IMG/VR virus record: IMGVR_UViG_3300000234_000014
Span: 1 to 35,348 of that record
Direction: 5' to 3' (one strand)
Length of the DNA stretch: 35,348 nt
From: a virus
The first letter of the stretch is position 1; every line of letters begins with the position of its first letter. This document shows, piece after piece, positions 7,455-15,610 of the stretch. Below the pieces are notes generated by a model that had not been told where the DNA came from, did not search any database, and saw only the letters and a list, made by a program, of their open reading frames with translations. Both the position numbers and the translations under genes were made by a program.

Positions 7455-8936
7455 TTGAAGGCTTATACAAATATAGAGCAATATGGAAATAAAATCTTCC
7501 ATCGCTATAATGAAGATGGAATCGCTAAGATTGATGTAATAGAAAGTGACTCATTTGAATTGTTTATTAAAAATAGCAGCGGAAAACATAAGAGCTTTTT
7601 CGGCGATACAGTGATGTCGAAGTTATTTGACACGATCCGGGATGCTAAAGCCTTTGTAGATGAATATAAAGGTGTTACTGGATTTGATATATTTGGACAA
7701 ACTCAGTACAAATATCAATATATTCAAAATCATTATCCGGACGATATTGTCCCGGATATGTCCGCATTTAAAATTATGAATATGGATATTGAAACGGATT
7801 ATGGTGATACTTTTCCATATCCGAGTCTCGCTGAGTATCAGATTCAAGCGATTACTCTTAAACAATTTGGCAAGGGTAAGATGACAACATTTGGATTGAA
7901 AAAGTTTAATAATCCAAACCCGAAGGAAATTGATTATATAGAATGTTCAAGTGAAGCTGATCTGCTGCGTCGTTTCTTTCTTTTTTGGGAATCTGAATCC
8001 CCGGATGTAATTACTGGCTGGAATATTGAGGGGTTTGATATTCCATATCTAGTTAATAGAAGTGAAAAGATTCTAGGTGTAAATTCGTCTAACTTATTTT
8101 CGCCTTTGCATAAATTCGTTAAGAATGTTGTTAAAGAAACTAGGATGCTTAACGGAGATATGACATATAAGTTCTTCGGAATCGCGGTTGTTGATTATAT
8201 TAACATATACAAGAAGTATTCAACTGAGAAACTCGAATCGTACTCACTGAACTTTGTAGCCGAATATGAACTAGATGAGCAGAAAATTGAATATACTGGA
8301 TCATTAAAAGAGTTATATGAATCCGATTTTGACAAATATATCCTTTACAACATCCACGACGTTCGTCTAGTTGAGATGATTGATAACAAACTGCAATTTA
8401 TGTTCTTAGCCGTATCTCTTTCATATATTGCAAAATGTAATCTTTCGGATGTGTTTTCACCTGTTAGATTTTGGGATTTGATGGTATATAACAAACTAAA
8501 CAAAGATCGCATTGCTATTCCAATTAAAGATGATTACTCAAATGATGAAGGATATGACGGCGCGTATGTCAAAGATCCTATTCCTGGATCCTATGACTGG
8601 ATTATGTCATTTGACTTAACGTCCCTGTATCCAAGTATTATCAGACAATTTAACATGTCTCCGGAGATGTTAGTTAATCGTGGAGATGGTAACAGCATTT
8701 TAGATTCATTGATCGATAGAACATATCAATTCAAAGAAGACTTGGTTGAGTCTAATGTTGCAATGGCGGCAAACGGATCAACATATAAACGCGAAAGTCA
8801 AGGCGTATTCCCAGCTCTTATGGAATCTATGTTTAATCTTCGAAAGGTTTATAAACGCCAAATGCTCGATGCTCAATCTGTACTTGAAGTTATTAACGCG
8901 GAACTAGATCGAAGGAGTATAAAACATAAACACTAA
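7455..8936 (+). CDS. 43: DNA polymerase gp43A: exonuclease and first half of polymerase domain of a split family B enzyme
   Basis: The product (493 residues) is the N-terminal half of a T4-type family B replicative polymerase. The 3'-5' exonuclease motifs are Exo I MNMDIE (D111, E113; T4 D112, E114), Exo II NIEGFDIPY and Exo III YNIHDVRLV. Polymerase motif A is SFDLTSLYPSII (D387). The chain ends in the fingers domain (RKVYKRQMLDA..., then DRRSIKHKH) at a TAA; motifs B and C are in the next ORF. The start is TTG at 7455 behind AGGAG, giving MKAYTNIEQYGN, like T4 MKEFYISIETVGN. No intein sequence is present at the end, so the two halves should assemble non-covalently. Confidence 0.93.
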   Translation: MKAYTNIEQYGNKIFHRYNEDGIAKIDVIESDSFELFIKNSSGKHKSFFGDTVMSKLFDTIRDAKAFVDEYKGVTGFDIFGQTQYKYQYIQNHYPDDIVPDMSAFKIMNMDIETDYGDTFPYPSLAEYQIQAITLKQFGKGKMTTFGLKKFNNPNPKEIDYIECSSEADLLRRFFLFWESESPDVITGWNIEGFDIPYLVNRSEKILGVNSSNLFSPLHKFVKNVVKETRMLNGDMTYKFFGIAVVDYINIYKKYSTEKLESYSLNFVAEYELDEQKIEYTGSLKELYESDFDKYILYNIHDVRLVEMIDNKLQFMFLAVSLSYIAKCNLSDVFSPVRFWDLMVYNKLNKDRIAIPIKDDYSNDEGYDGAYVKDPIPGSYDWIMSFDLTSLYPSIIRQFNMSPEMLVNRGDGNSILDSLIDRTYQFKEDLVESNVAMAANGSTYKRESQGVFPALMESMFNLRKVYKRQMLDAQSVLEVINAELDRRSIKHKH

Positions 8937-8999
8937 GAAAATATAGTTGACGCGAAATACGGAAACTATCACAGATGATTATATTTAATTGAGGGGTTT
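8937..8999 (+). other. Intercistronic sequence splitting gene 43
   Basis: Sixty-three bases separate gp43A and gp43B. Both cistrons are in the same frame, and between them lie two in-frame stops (TAA 8934-8936 and TGA 8976-8978). The spacer ends with GAGGGG (8991-8996), a good ribosome site for the ATG at 9000. It holds no ORF, intein or obvious hairpin. A similar short untranslated spacer splitting gene 43 is known from Aeromonas T4-like phages (44RR, 25), as I recall. Confidence 0.75.
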
Positions 9000-10094
9000 A
9001 TGAAAGATTTAAAGCATATGACGGATGAGGAACTTTTAGCTTACAGAGTTAAAACGGAAAATGAAATAACATTATTTAACGTAAATCAAATGGCATTTAA
9101 ACTGATTTTGAACAGCGCGTATGGAGCGCTTGGTAACGCTCACTTCAGATATTTTGAGCGAGATATTGCTGAAGGTATTACATTGACAGGGCAGTTCATT
9201 ATTAGAAGCGTTCTAAACTCTATGAATGAATTTATGAACTTAACGCTGAAAACTAAAGGCATTGATTATGTAATTGCGGGCGACACTGACTCTATTATGG
9301 TCAATGTTAGTGGCGTGATTGAAAAAATTGGATTGCAGGACAAGGATAAAATCGTTGACTTTCTTGACATGTTTGCTAAAAAGAAAGTCGAAGTTATGCT
9401 TAAAGAATTGTTCGACGATATTTCAACTTATCTGAATGCGTTTGATAACGTATTGCATATGAAGCGCGAATCCATCGGCGATCGCGCAATCTGGAGAGCA
9501 AAGAAGAATTATGTAATTCGCGTACTCGATAACGAAGGTGTGCGATATACTACGCCGAAAGTTAAAATTGTTGGCATTGAAGTAGTTAGGTCTTCATCCC
9601 CGCGTATTTGCCGCAATGCGTTAAAGGATGCAATTTATATTTTACTTGGCGGCAATGAGCAAGAACTTATCGACTTTGTTACATCATTTAAAGAAAAGTT
9701 TATGACTGAGAAGTACGAAACAATCGCATCACCTCGCGGCGTTAGTGATATTGGTAAATGGGTTGATTCTAAAACTATGTGGAAGTCGGCAACTCCATTC
9801 CATGTTAAAGGTGCAATTCTTTATAATCATTTGCTTGAAGTTAATAATTTGAATCGTTATAGAGTAATTAAAAATAGTGACAAGATTAAACTATTACCAT
9901 TAAAAGAAAGAAACCCGTGGAGGACGACTACTATAGCATTCCACGATGAAATTCATCCTGAACTGGGTATAACGAAATATATTGACGTTAATTCTCAATA
10001 TATTAAAACATTCCTGAATCCGTTGCATTCGTTGACTAATCTTGTAGGATGGAAAACGGAAGCGGTCAATAGTATTGATGATTTTTTCTCTTGA
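9000..10094 (+). CDS. 43: DNA polymerase gp43B: second half of polymerase domain, thumb
   Basis: This 364-residue half continues the fingers (MKDLKHMTDEELLAYRVKTE) and contains motif B (NQMAFKLILNSAYGALGN), motif C (IAGDTDSIMV; D95, D97), the KKNYVIRV segment and the thumb, with GIEVVRSSSPRICRNALKDA. It ends FLNPLHSLTNLVGW..., then SIDDFFS, like the gp43 tail that contacts the clamp. The catalytic Asp residues are therefore split between two polypeptides: motif A in gp43A, motif C here. The start has GAGGGG five bases upstream. Together the halves have 857 residues, near T4 gp43 (898). Confidence 0.94.
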   Translation: MKDLKHMTDEELLAYRVKTENEITLFNVNQMAFKLILNSAYGALGNAHFRYFERDIAEGITLTGQFIIRSVLNSMNEFMNLTLKTKGIDYVIAGDTDSIMVNVSGVIEKIGLQDKDKIVDFLDMFAKKKVEVMLKELFDDISTYLNAFDNVLHMKRESIGDRAIWRAKKNYVIRVLDNEGVRYTTPKVKIVGIEVVRSSSPRICRNALKDAIYILLGGNEQELIDFVTSFKEKFMTEKYETIASPRGVSDIGKWVDSKTMWKSATPFHVKGAILYNHLLEVNNLNRYRVIKNSDKIKLLPLKERNPWRTTTIAFHDEIHPELGITKYIDVNSQYIKTFLNPLHSLTNLVGWKTEAVNSIDDFFS

Positions 10095-10119
10095 CATTCA
10101 ACAATAATCGTGTTATGTT
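10091..10119 (+). promoter_or_regulatory. Promoter for uvsX
   Basis: Consensus TTGACA (10091-10096), 17-base spacer, TATGTT (10114-10119) with a TGn extension at 10111-10113. It begins at the gp43B stop codon and lies 27 bases before the uvsX start, which has AAAGGAG. Confidence 0.6.
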
Positions 10120-10145
10120 AATAAACAAATATTAAAGGAGACTCT

Positions 10146-11054
10146 ATGTCTTTAAAGCAACGTTTACTTAAAAACAGCACAATCAAAGAAACGGACGTTC
10201 TTTGCGATTCCAAAGTTTTTAACACCAAAGATATGATCACTACGAGTGTTCCAGCAATTAATATTGCTCTGTCTTCAAAAGTTGATGGAGGATTAACGCC
10301 GGGACTTCTAATGCTCGCCGGACCATCGAAACACTTTAAGTCGGGCTTCGCACTTTTAATGGCTAAGTCATATCTCGACAAATATCCTGATTCTATTATG
10401 TTGTTTTATGACTCAGAGTTTGGAACGCCTCAGTCATATTTCGACGCTTTTGGAATTGATACTAATCGAGTAGTACATACCCCAGTTACTAACATCGAAC
10501 AGCTAAAACACGATATATCCAAACAGCTCGATGAAATTACAACGGGCGACAAAGTCATTATTATCATTGACTCGATTGGCAACCTAGCATCTAAGAAAGA
10601 AGTTGAGGATGCTATGGACGGAAAATCTGTAGCTGATATGACTCGCGCTAAACAATTGAAATCTACTTTCCGAATTATCACTCCACATTTAACGCTGAAA
10701 GATATTCCGTTGATTGCAATAAATCACACGTATAAAACGATGGAACTCTACTCGAAGGATATTGTGGGAGGTGGATGTGTCGCACCTGATACCGAAGTTT
10801 TAATGTCTGATGGAAATTATAAAATAATCTGTGACATTTTACCCGGAGAACACGTTCAAACTCTTTTAGGCGAAAAGGAGGTCGAATATACTTGGGACTA
10901 TACTACTCTTATTGAAGGTGAGCCCGAATGTTATGAAGTTACTTTTGATGATGGGTTTACAGTAGTATGCTCGTATAAACATCGTTTCTTGAATGATAAA
11001 AATGAGTGGATAGAAGCTAGGGATATTAAAGAAGGTATGATGTTTATTTCTTAA
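10146..11054 (+). CDS. uvsX: UvsX recombinase N-terminal extein fused to N-intein
   Basis: Residues 1-210 are the N-terminal part of T4-type UvsX, the RecA-like strand-exchange protein: an SLKQRLLKNSTIKETD start, Walker A GPSKHFKSGF, MLFYDSEFG, Walker B VIIIIDSIGNLASKKE and DMTRAKQLKSTFRI. The extein stops at KDIVGGG. An intein begins at C211 and continues to the stop at residue 302, with block A (CVAPDTEVLMSDG) and block B (VCSYKHRFL). The rest of UvsX follows a matching C-intein in the next ORF. 210 plus 139 extein residues give a 349-residue recombinase (T4: 391). Recombination would depend on trans-splicing. Confidence 0.94.
   Translation: MSLKQRLLKNSTIKETDVLCDSKVFNTKDMITTSVPAINIALSSKVDGGLTPGLLMLAGPSKHFKSGFALLMAKSYLDKYPDSIMLFYDSEFGTPQSYFDAFGIDTNRVVHTPVTNIEQLKHDISKQLDEITTGDKVIIIIDSIGNLASKKEVEDAMDGKSVADMTRAKQLKSTFRIITPHLTLKDIPLIAINHTYKTMELYSKDIVGGGCVAPDTEVLMSDGNYKIICDILPGEHVQTLLGEKEVEYTWDYTTLIEGEPECYEVTFDDGFTVVCSYKHRFLNDKNEWIEARDIKEGMMFIS
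10776..11051 (+). other. Split intein N-fragment (92 residues) of UvsX
   Basis: It runs from Cys211 to the ORF end and carries blocks A and B; in block B a Ser (SYKH) stands where Thr is usual. The insertion is between VGGG and TGAYYS, in the ATPase core near the DNA-binding loops. Confidence 0.9.
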
Positions 11055-11085
11055 AGCATCCTCCTGTATTGACACTCTACGGAAG

Positions 11086-11196
11086 ATGAAGAAGGATTAT
11101 ATAGAGAGTTTGGGATTTAAATATTATGAAGTTTTTGAGCGACAATTCAAAATCGATCCTGATATAGTTTTGAAATTATTAGTAGAGGGAATAAAA
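11086..11196 (+). pseudogene. Remnant of a homing endonuclease C-terminus inside the uvsX split
   Basis: The frame leading into the C-intein encodes about 37 residues that do not belong to an intein: KKDYIESLGFKYYEVFERQF followed by KIDPDIVLKLL. This matches the usual C-terminal end of Vsr/DUF559-like nucleases (..DeyLeslGyk...E.eF..n...v...il). No catalytic part remains in the 142 bases between the two uvsX halves. The likely history is deletion of an endonuclease gene that once sat between the halves, as one still does before gene 46. Confidence 0.55.
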
Positions 11197-11304
11197 ATGA
11201 AAACGGTAATATCAATTAAAAAAATTGGGAATCGTAAAGTATGCGATTTAACAGTAAAAGATGCTCAACATTATATTTTGAAGAATGGTGTTATCTCGCA
11301 TAAT
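11197..11304 (+). other. Split intein C-fragment (36 residues) of UvsX
   Basis: Block F (VCDLTVKDAQHYIL) and block G (NGVISHN, then Thr) are complete. Threonine at +1 matches the native residue of UvsX (GGGTG in T4), as expected for an intein in a conserved site. Confidence 0.9.
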
Positions 11305-11724
11305 ACTGGCGCATACTACTCATCTGATGCTATTTGGATTATTGGGCGTCAACAGGATAAGGATGCAAGTGGCGAGATTAACGGCTACAATTTCATCATC
11401 AATGTAGAAAAATCTCGACATGTCCGCGAGAAATCTAAAATTCCAATTACTATTTCGCATAAGGGCGGAATCATACAGTGGTCTGGTCTTATGGATATAG
11501 CTCTCGAAACTGGACACGTCGTTAAACCTAGTAATGGGTGGTATCAAAAAGTTAACATCGAAACTGGAGAAGTTATCGATCCTAAGATGAGACTTAAAGA
11601 TACGATGACATCTGAATTTTGGGCTGATATTCTTGGTGCGGAAAGTTTCAAAACTTCGGTTGAAAATATGTACTCAGTATCTAATGGGGCGATTCTTAAT
11701 GTCGAGGAAAGTGTAAATGAATAA
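11197..11724 (+). CDS. uvsX: C-intein fused to UvsX C-terminal extein
   Basis: From the ATG at 11197, behind AGAGGGA, the first 36 residues are a C-intein (MKTVISIKKIGNRKVCDLTV..., ending NGVISHN), followed by T+1 and the extein TGAYYSSDAIWIIGRQQDKD. The extein matches T4 UvsX in YNFIINVEKSRHVREKSK, SGLMDIALETGHVVKPSNGW and the acidic tail NVEESVNE. The same frame is open back to 11086 with an endonuclease-like remnant, but the internal start has the better ribosome site and gives a canonical C-intein. The end overlaps the next gene by eight bases. Confidence 0.91.
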   Translation: MKTVISIKKIGNRKVCDLTVKDAQHYILKNGVISHNTGAYYSSDAIWIIGRQQDKDASGEINGYNFIINVEKSRHVREKSKIPITISHKGGIIQWSGLMDIALETGHVVKPSNGWYQKVNIETGEVIDPKMRLKDTMTSEFWADILGAESFKTSVENMYSVSNGAILNVEESVNE

Positions 11725-12055
11725 GCGTGAACTGAAAACTATGTTGAATACCTATGAATTCGTAAGTATCAAATTCACTAAAAAGGACGGAACTGTGCGC
11801 GATATGATCGCCACATTAGTTCACGTTCCACCTGTTAAAATACCTCCAGCCGTTCAAAAACTAAGTGAAATAGATTTAAGTTTGCCGTTGAGTGAAGATG
11901 CTGCAAAAGCTCTTAATGATTATGAGAGATTATCTCAAAAGCAGTCCAAAACATACATTCCGGAACATGATCATTTGATTCGAGTAGTGGATTCTGAGAA
12001 AAATGAGTGGCGCTCAATTATTATTGAAAACATTATCAGCACGACTCCGGTATAA
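11717..12055 (+). CDS. WYL_2 / Sm-like SH3 beta-barrel protein
   Basis: This 112-residue protein has the two halves of the WYL_2 (formerly DUF2693) pattern seen in T4-like and cyanophages: VSIKFTKKDGTVRDMIATL near the N-terminus, and HDHLIRVVDSEKNEWRSIII near the C-terminus. The middle is a polar insert (residues about 45-80). The fold is a small beta-barrel; the function is not established, though regulation or nucleic-acid binding is often guessed. It overlaps the end of uvsX and would be co-translated with it. Its last codons contain a late promoter-like box. Confidence 0.75.
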   Translation: MNKRELKTMLNTYEFVSIKFTKKDGTVRDMIATLVHVPPVKIPPAVQKLSEIDLSLPLSEDAAKALNDYERLSQKQSKTYIPEHDHLIRVVDSEKNEWRSIIIENIISTTPV

Positions 12056-12058
12056 ATA
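12051..12058 (+). promoter_or_regulatory. T4-type late promoter box before nrdA
   Basis: Exact TATAAATA, spanning the stop codon of the previous gene and 19-31 bases before the possible nrdA starts. In T4 this box alone serves gp55-directed late transcription. Late expression of nrd would be unusual, so a chance match is possible. Confidence 0.4.
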
Positions 12059-12076
12059 CAGACCCATCCTATTCAC

Positions 12077-14365
12077 ATGAGACAAATAATGATTAAAGTT
12101 AAAAAAAGAAACGGAAGTTTAGAACAGTTAGATATCGAAAAAATTCATAAAGTTGTGACATGGGCATGTGAAGGATTAAATGATGTATCGATATCCGAAG
12201 TTGAATTGAAAGCGAATATTGAATTTTATGATGGAATTTCAACACAAGATATTCACGACACGTTAGTCAAGTCGGCTCACGATTTAATTACAGAGCATAA
12301 CACTAATTATCAATATGTAGCGGGTCGTTTATTATCTTTCTCAATGAGAAAAGATGCTTGGGGAGGTCCGAATCCTCCAAAGCTAAAAGACTTTGTAAAA
12401 GCACAAGTCGAGAATAAATTTTATACTGAAGAATTGGCACAGTTATATTCTGATGCTGATTTTGATAAAATGGAAACTTGGTTGGATCATGAACGCGATT
12501 TGGAAATGTCATATATTGGTGTTAAAGAATATCGCGGTAAATATGCAATTCGTAATAGAGCGCTTGCATCAAAAAGCGCAACCGAAACGCCTCAATTTAC
12601 ATTTATCATGATTGCAGCTACTCAATTCATGAATTATCCAGTTGAAACTAGACTGGAATATGTGCGCAGAGCATATAAACAATATTCGGAATATTGGCTC
12701 AGTCAGCCTACGCCTATTATGGGAGGAATGCGAACTCCGCTGAAGCAATTTAGTTCATGTGTTTTAATTGAAGTTGAAGATAGTTTAGATTCAATTAATG
12801 CAGGTAATAATGCCATTGTCGATTACATCTCAGCTCGAGCTGGGATTGGACTCGCCTGTGGAGCAATTCGCGCAGAGAATGACATCGTTAGAAACGGAGA
12901 AGTTGTCCATACAGGCATGATCCCTTTTCTTAAACTATTTGAAGCGGCGGTTAAATCGTGTTCTCAAGGTGGAATTCGCGGTGGCTCCGCGACTGTATGG
13001 CTTCCAATTTGGCATAAAGATGTCGAAGATTTTCTTGTGCTAAAAAACAACAAAGGTACGCATGACAATCGAGTTCGCAAAGTTGACTATGGCTTTCAGT
13101 TTAATAAAATGCTACATAGACGATTTCTTGAAGGTAAGTCTGTAAGTCTATTCTCGCCTGCTGCTGTTCCTGGATTGCTTGATGCGTTTTATGCCGATGA
13201 AAATGAATTTATTCGTCTTTATGAAGAAGCGGAACGCAATGGAGTTCCATGCAATACAATTACCGCAAATGATATTTATAGCATTTATGCGTGTGAGCGT
13301 GGTGAGACTGGACGTTTATATTATCAAGATGTAGATAACGTTAATAACCAAGGTTCGTTTATTCGAGATGTCGCGCCGATTAAAATGTCAAATTTGTGCG
13401 CTGAGATAAATCAGCACACTAAGCCGGTGAAACTTAATGGCGATGGCTTGATTGCCTTGTGTACACTTGCCGCGTTTAATATGGGATTGTTCACTGGGAA
13501 TCTTGCTCGAGATGAAAAGAAAATTGCAGAAACGGCTGAGATTGCGGTTCGCTCGCTAGATGCGTTGTTAACATATCAGGATTACAAACATCCGGCAGCT
13601 AAACGCCATACAGATCTTTATCGTCCACTTGGAGTTGGTGTCATCAACTACGCATATTTCTTAGCAAAAAATAGAGTGAAATATGGTGAGAGTAGAGCGC
13701 TTGAATTAACGAATATTTACTTCGAAATGATGTCGTTCCATTTACTCAAGGCTTCTGTCCAGCTTGCAAAAGAATTCGGACGAGTACCAGGGTTTGATGA
13801 TTTACAATATTCACGTGGATTGATTCCTCAAATTGATTTATACAATAGAAATATTGATGAACTTGTAAACACGAAACTTCGGATGGATTGGGAGTCGTTG
13901 CGCGATGATATCAAAACTTATGGAGTTCGTAATGCGACGTTGATGGCACTTATGCCAAGCGAGACATCGAGTAAGGTATCAAATGCTACTAATGGTATCG
14001 AACCTCCGCGTGGAATTGTAGTTGTTAAAGGTAATAAGGATAATCACTCTAAACAAGTTATCCCTGATCCAAGATTGAAAAATCACTTTACATACGCTTG
14101 GAAGTCGCCTACCATTAATATGAATATCATTAAGACGGCGTCTGTTATGCAAAGATGGGTCGATCAAGGTATTTCCGTAAACACATATTACAATCTCGCA
14201 CATTACCCAGATGGCGTCCCGATTGAACAAATTTTTGAAGAAATTCTAATGTTCTCTTACTATGGTGGAAAGCAGATTTATTACCATAACGTTGAAGATC
14301 AATCATCTGAAATTTTGAATGAAGAAGATGATGATTCCTGCGTTGATGGTGCATGTAAAATTTAA
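12077..14365 (+). CDS. nrdA: Class I ribonucleotide reductase alpha subunit NrdA
   Basis: NrdA reduces ribonucleoside diphosphates to deoxy forms. The 762-residue protein has the usual length. It opens with an ATP-cone (KVKKRNGSLEQLDIEKIHKV), then FSSCVLIEV with the first active-site Cys, the catalytic triad in SNLCAEI (N439, C441, E443), ALCTLAAFNMG with the second Cys, the tyrosine pair in VNTYYN and the C-terminal shuttle pair CVDGAC (C755, C760). No intein interrupts it, although T4-like nrd genes are frequent intein and intron sites. Starts at 12077 or 12089 are possible; neither has a strong ribosome site. It precedes nrdB with 13 bases between. Confidence 0.96.
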   Translation: MRQIMIKVKKRNGSLEQLDIEKIHKVVTWACEGLNDVSISEVELKANIEFYDGISTQDIHDTLVKSAHDLITEHNTNYQYVAGRLLSFSMRKDAWGGPNPPKLKDFVKAQVENKFYTEELAQLYSDADFDKMETWLDHERDLEMSYIGVKEYRGKYAIRNRALASKSATETPQFTFIMIAATQFMNYPVETRLEYVRRAYKQYSEYWLSQPTPIMGGMRTPLKQFSSCVLIEVEDSLDSINAGNNAIVDYISARAGIGLACGAIRAENDIVRNGEVVHTGMIPFLKLFEAAVKSCSQGGIRGGSATVWLPIWHKDVEDFLVLKNNKGTHDNRVRKVDYGFQFNKMLHRRFLEGKSVSLFSPAAVPGLLDAFYADENEFIRLYEEAERNGVPCNTITANDIYSIYACERGETGRLYYQDVDNVNNQGSFIRDVAPIKMSNLCAEINQHTKPVKLNGDGLIALCTLAAFNMGLFTGNLARDEKKIAETAEIAVRSLDALLTYQDYKHPAAKRHTDLYRPLGVGVINYAYFLAKNRVKYGESRALELTNIYFEMMSFHLLKASVQLAKEFGRVPGFDDLQYSRGLIPQIDLYNRNIDELVNTKLRMDWESLRDDIKTYGVRNATLMALMPSETSSKVSNATNGIEPPRGIVVVKGNKDNHSKQVIPDPRLKNHFTYAWKSPTINMNIIKTASVMQRWVDQGISVNTYYNLAHYPDGVPIEQIFEEILMFSYYGGKQIYYHNVEDQSSEILNEEDDDSCVDGACKI

Positions 14366-14378
14366 GGAGTTAAAAAAG

Positions 14379-15521
14379 ATGTCATATAAAGTATTTTGCC
14401 CTAAAGAACAGAACATTCTTGAAAATATGATGTTCTTCGATGATTCGTGCCCAAACATTGCGCGATATGACATTCAAAAGCATCCAATTTTTGAACGCCT
14501 TATTGATAAACATCACTCCTATTTCTGGAGACCCGAAGAAGTTGAATTAAGCAAAGATAGGATCGATTTTAAGAATCTTGACGAACATATGAAATTCGTT
14601 TTCGTGTCAAATTTGTCATATCAGATTTTACTCGATTCTGTGCAAGGACGCGCCCCTAATGTCGCGTTCCTGCCGTTTGTAACCGACCCGACGCTCGAAA
14701 CGTATATCGTTACATGGGCGTTCGATGAAACGATTCACTCCCGATCGTACACACACATTCTTCGTAATGTGTTAGCACAACCAGGTTTAGTGTTTGATGA
14801 TATTTTGAAAAACACAAAAATCATGGAACGCGCCGCATCCGTTACAGAAAGTTACGACGACTTGATTTCTTATGGGCAGATATATCAAGTCCATGGCGAA
14901 GGTGATGTAACAGTAGGGGACAAAGTCATAAATGTCACACTAAGAGAATTGAAGAAGAAGTTACTCATAACAATGGTGTCGGTGAATATTCTTGAGGGTG
15001 TTAGATTTTACGTTTCCTTTGCATGTTCTTTTGCGTTTAAAGAATTGGGGCAGATGGAAGGTAACGCAAAAATCATCAAATTGATTGCGCGAGACGAAGC
15101 ATTACACTTAGCTGGAACTCAAAATATCATCAACAAATGGCGCAAGGGCGAAGATGATTTGGAGATGCAAGAAATATTCGAAGAAATCACTCCGCAAATT
15201 TACAAAATGTATGATGATGCTCTAATCCAAGAAAAAGAATGGGCGGAGTATTTGTTTGGAAACGGATCCATGCTCGGGCTTAACACGAAAATCTTGAGCG
15301 ATTATGTTGAATATATTACAAACTCGCGCATGAGATCTATCGGATTAAAACAGCATTACAACCAGAAGAAAGATCCGATTCCATGGATGCAAGCACATTT
15401 ATCTTCGGATAGCATTCAAACTGCCGCGCAAGAAACTGAGATTGAGTCGTATGTTTCTGCGGGAGGAATTCGAATCGGAACACCAAACGGAGCAAACTTC
15501 GCAAATAAATTTAAATTTTAA
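14379..15521 (+). CDS. nrdB: Class I ribonucleotide reductase beta subunit NrdB
   Basis: NrdB houses the diiron-tyrosyl radical used by NrdA. All metal ligands appear intact: Asp in LLDSVQGRAP, Glu and His in FDETIHSRSYTHI, with the radical Tyr in the same segment, Glu in NILEGVRFY, and Glu/His in RDEALHLAG. At 380 residues the length is normal (T4 NrdB 388). The C-terminus (GANFANKFKF) is the peptide that docks on NrdA. The start at 14379 is set by AAGGAGT at 14364-14370; the longer ORF from 14319 lies inside nrdA and is not homologous. It is uninterrupted, whereas T4 nrdB carries a group I intron. Confidence 0.96.
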   Translation: MSYKVFCPKEQNILENMMFFDDSCPNIARYDIQKHPIFERLIDKHHSYFWRPEEVELSKDRIDFKNLDEHMKFVFVSNLSYQILLDSVQGRAPNVAFLPFVTDPTLETYIVTWAFDETIHSRSYTHILRNVLAQPGLVFDDILKNTKIMERAASVTESYDDLISYGQIYQVHGEGDVTVGDKVINVTLRELKKKLLITMVSVNILEGVRFYVSFACSFAFKELGQMEGNAKIIKLIARDEALHLAGTQNIINKWRKGEDDLEMQEIFEEITPQIYKMYDDALIQEKEWAEYLFGNGSMLGLNTKILSDYVEYITNSRMRSIGLKQHYNQKKDPIPWMQAHLSSDSIQTAAQETEIESYVSAGGIRIGTPNGANFANKFKF

Positions 15522-15544
15522 AGGTGTAGATTTCAAAATAGTTG

Positions 15545-15572
15545 TTGACATCTAAAATTTTAAGTGTATAAT
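15545..15572 (+). promoter_or_regulatory. Consensus sigma70 promoter, copy 1 of a repeated promoter/leader
   Basis: TTGACA (15545-15550), 16-base spacer, TATAAT (15567-15572). A dyad GTGTA-N5-TACAC overlaps the -10 box. The block from AATAGTTG to the start codon is nearly repeated at about 17468-17540. Confidence 0.78.
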
Positions 15573-15610
15573 GTACACATAGAGTTAAGAAACCAAGTGG
15601 AGATGTAGAT

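Noticed and set aside
8934-8999. Readthrough or sequencing error joining gp43A and gp43B
   Set aside because: Two separate in-frame stops, a non-homologous spacer and a strong ribosome site before the second ATG make a real two-cistron gene more likely, though reads were not available.
13273-13280. TATTTATA, a late box on the minus strand inside nrdA
   Set aside because: No minus-strand gene follows; it is inside a conserved coding sequence and is probably chance.
12077-14365. Intein or intron in nrdA
   Set aside because: All active-site segments are present in one uninterrupted 762-residue frame of normal length.
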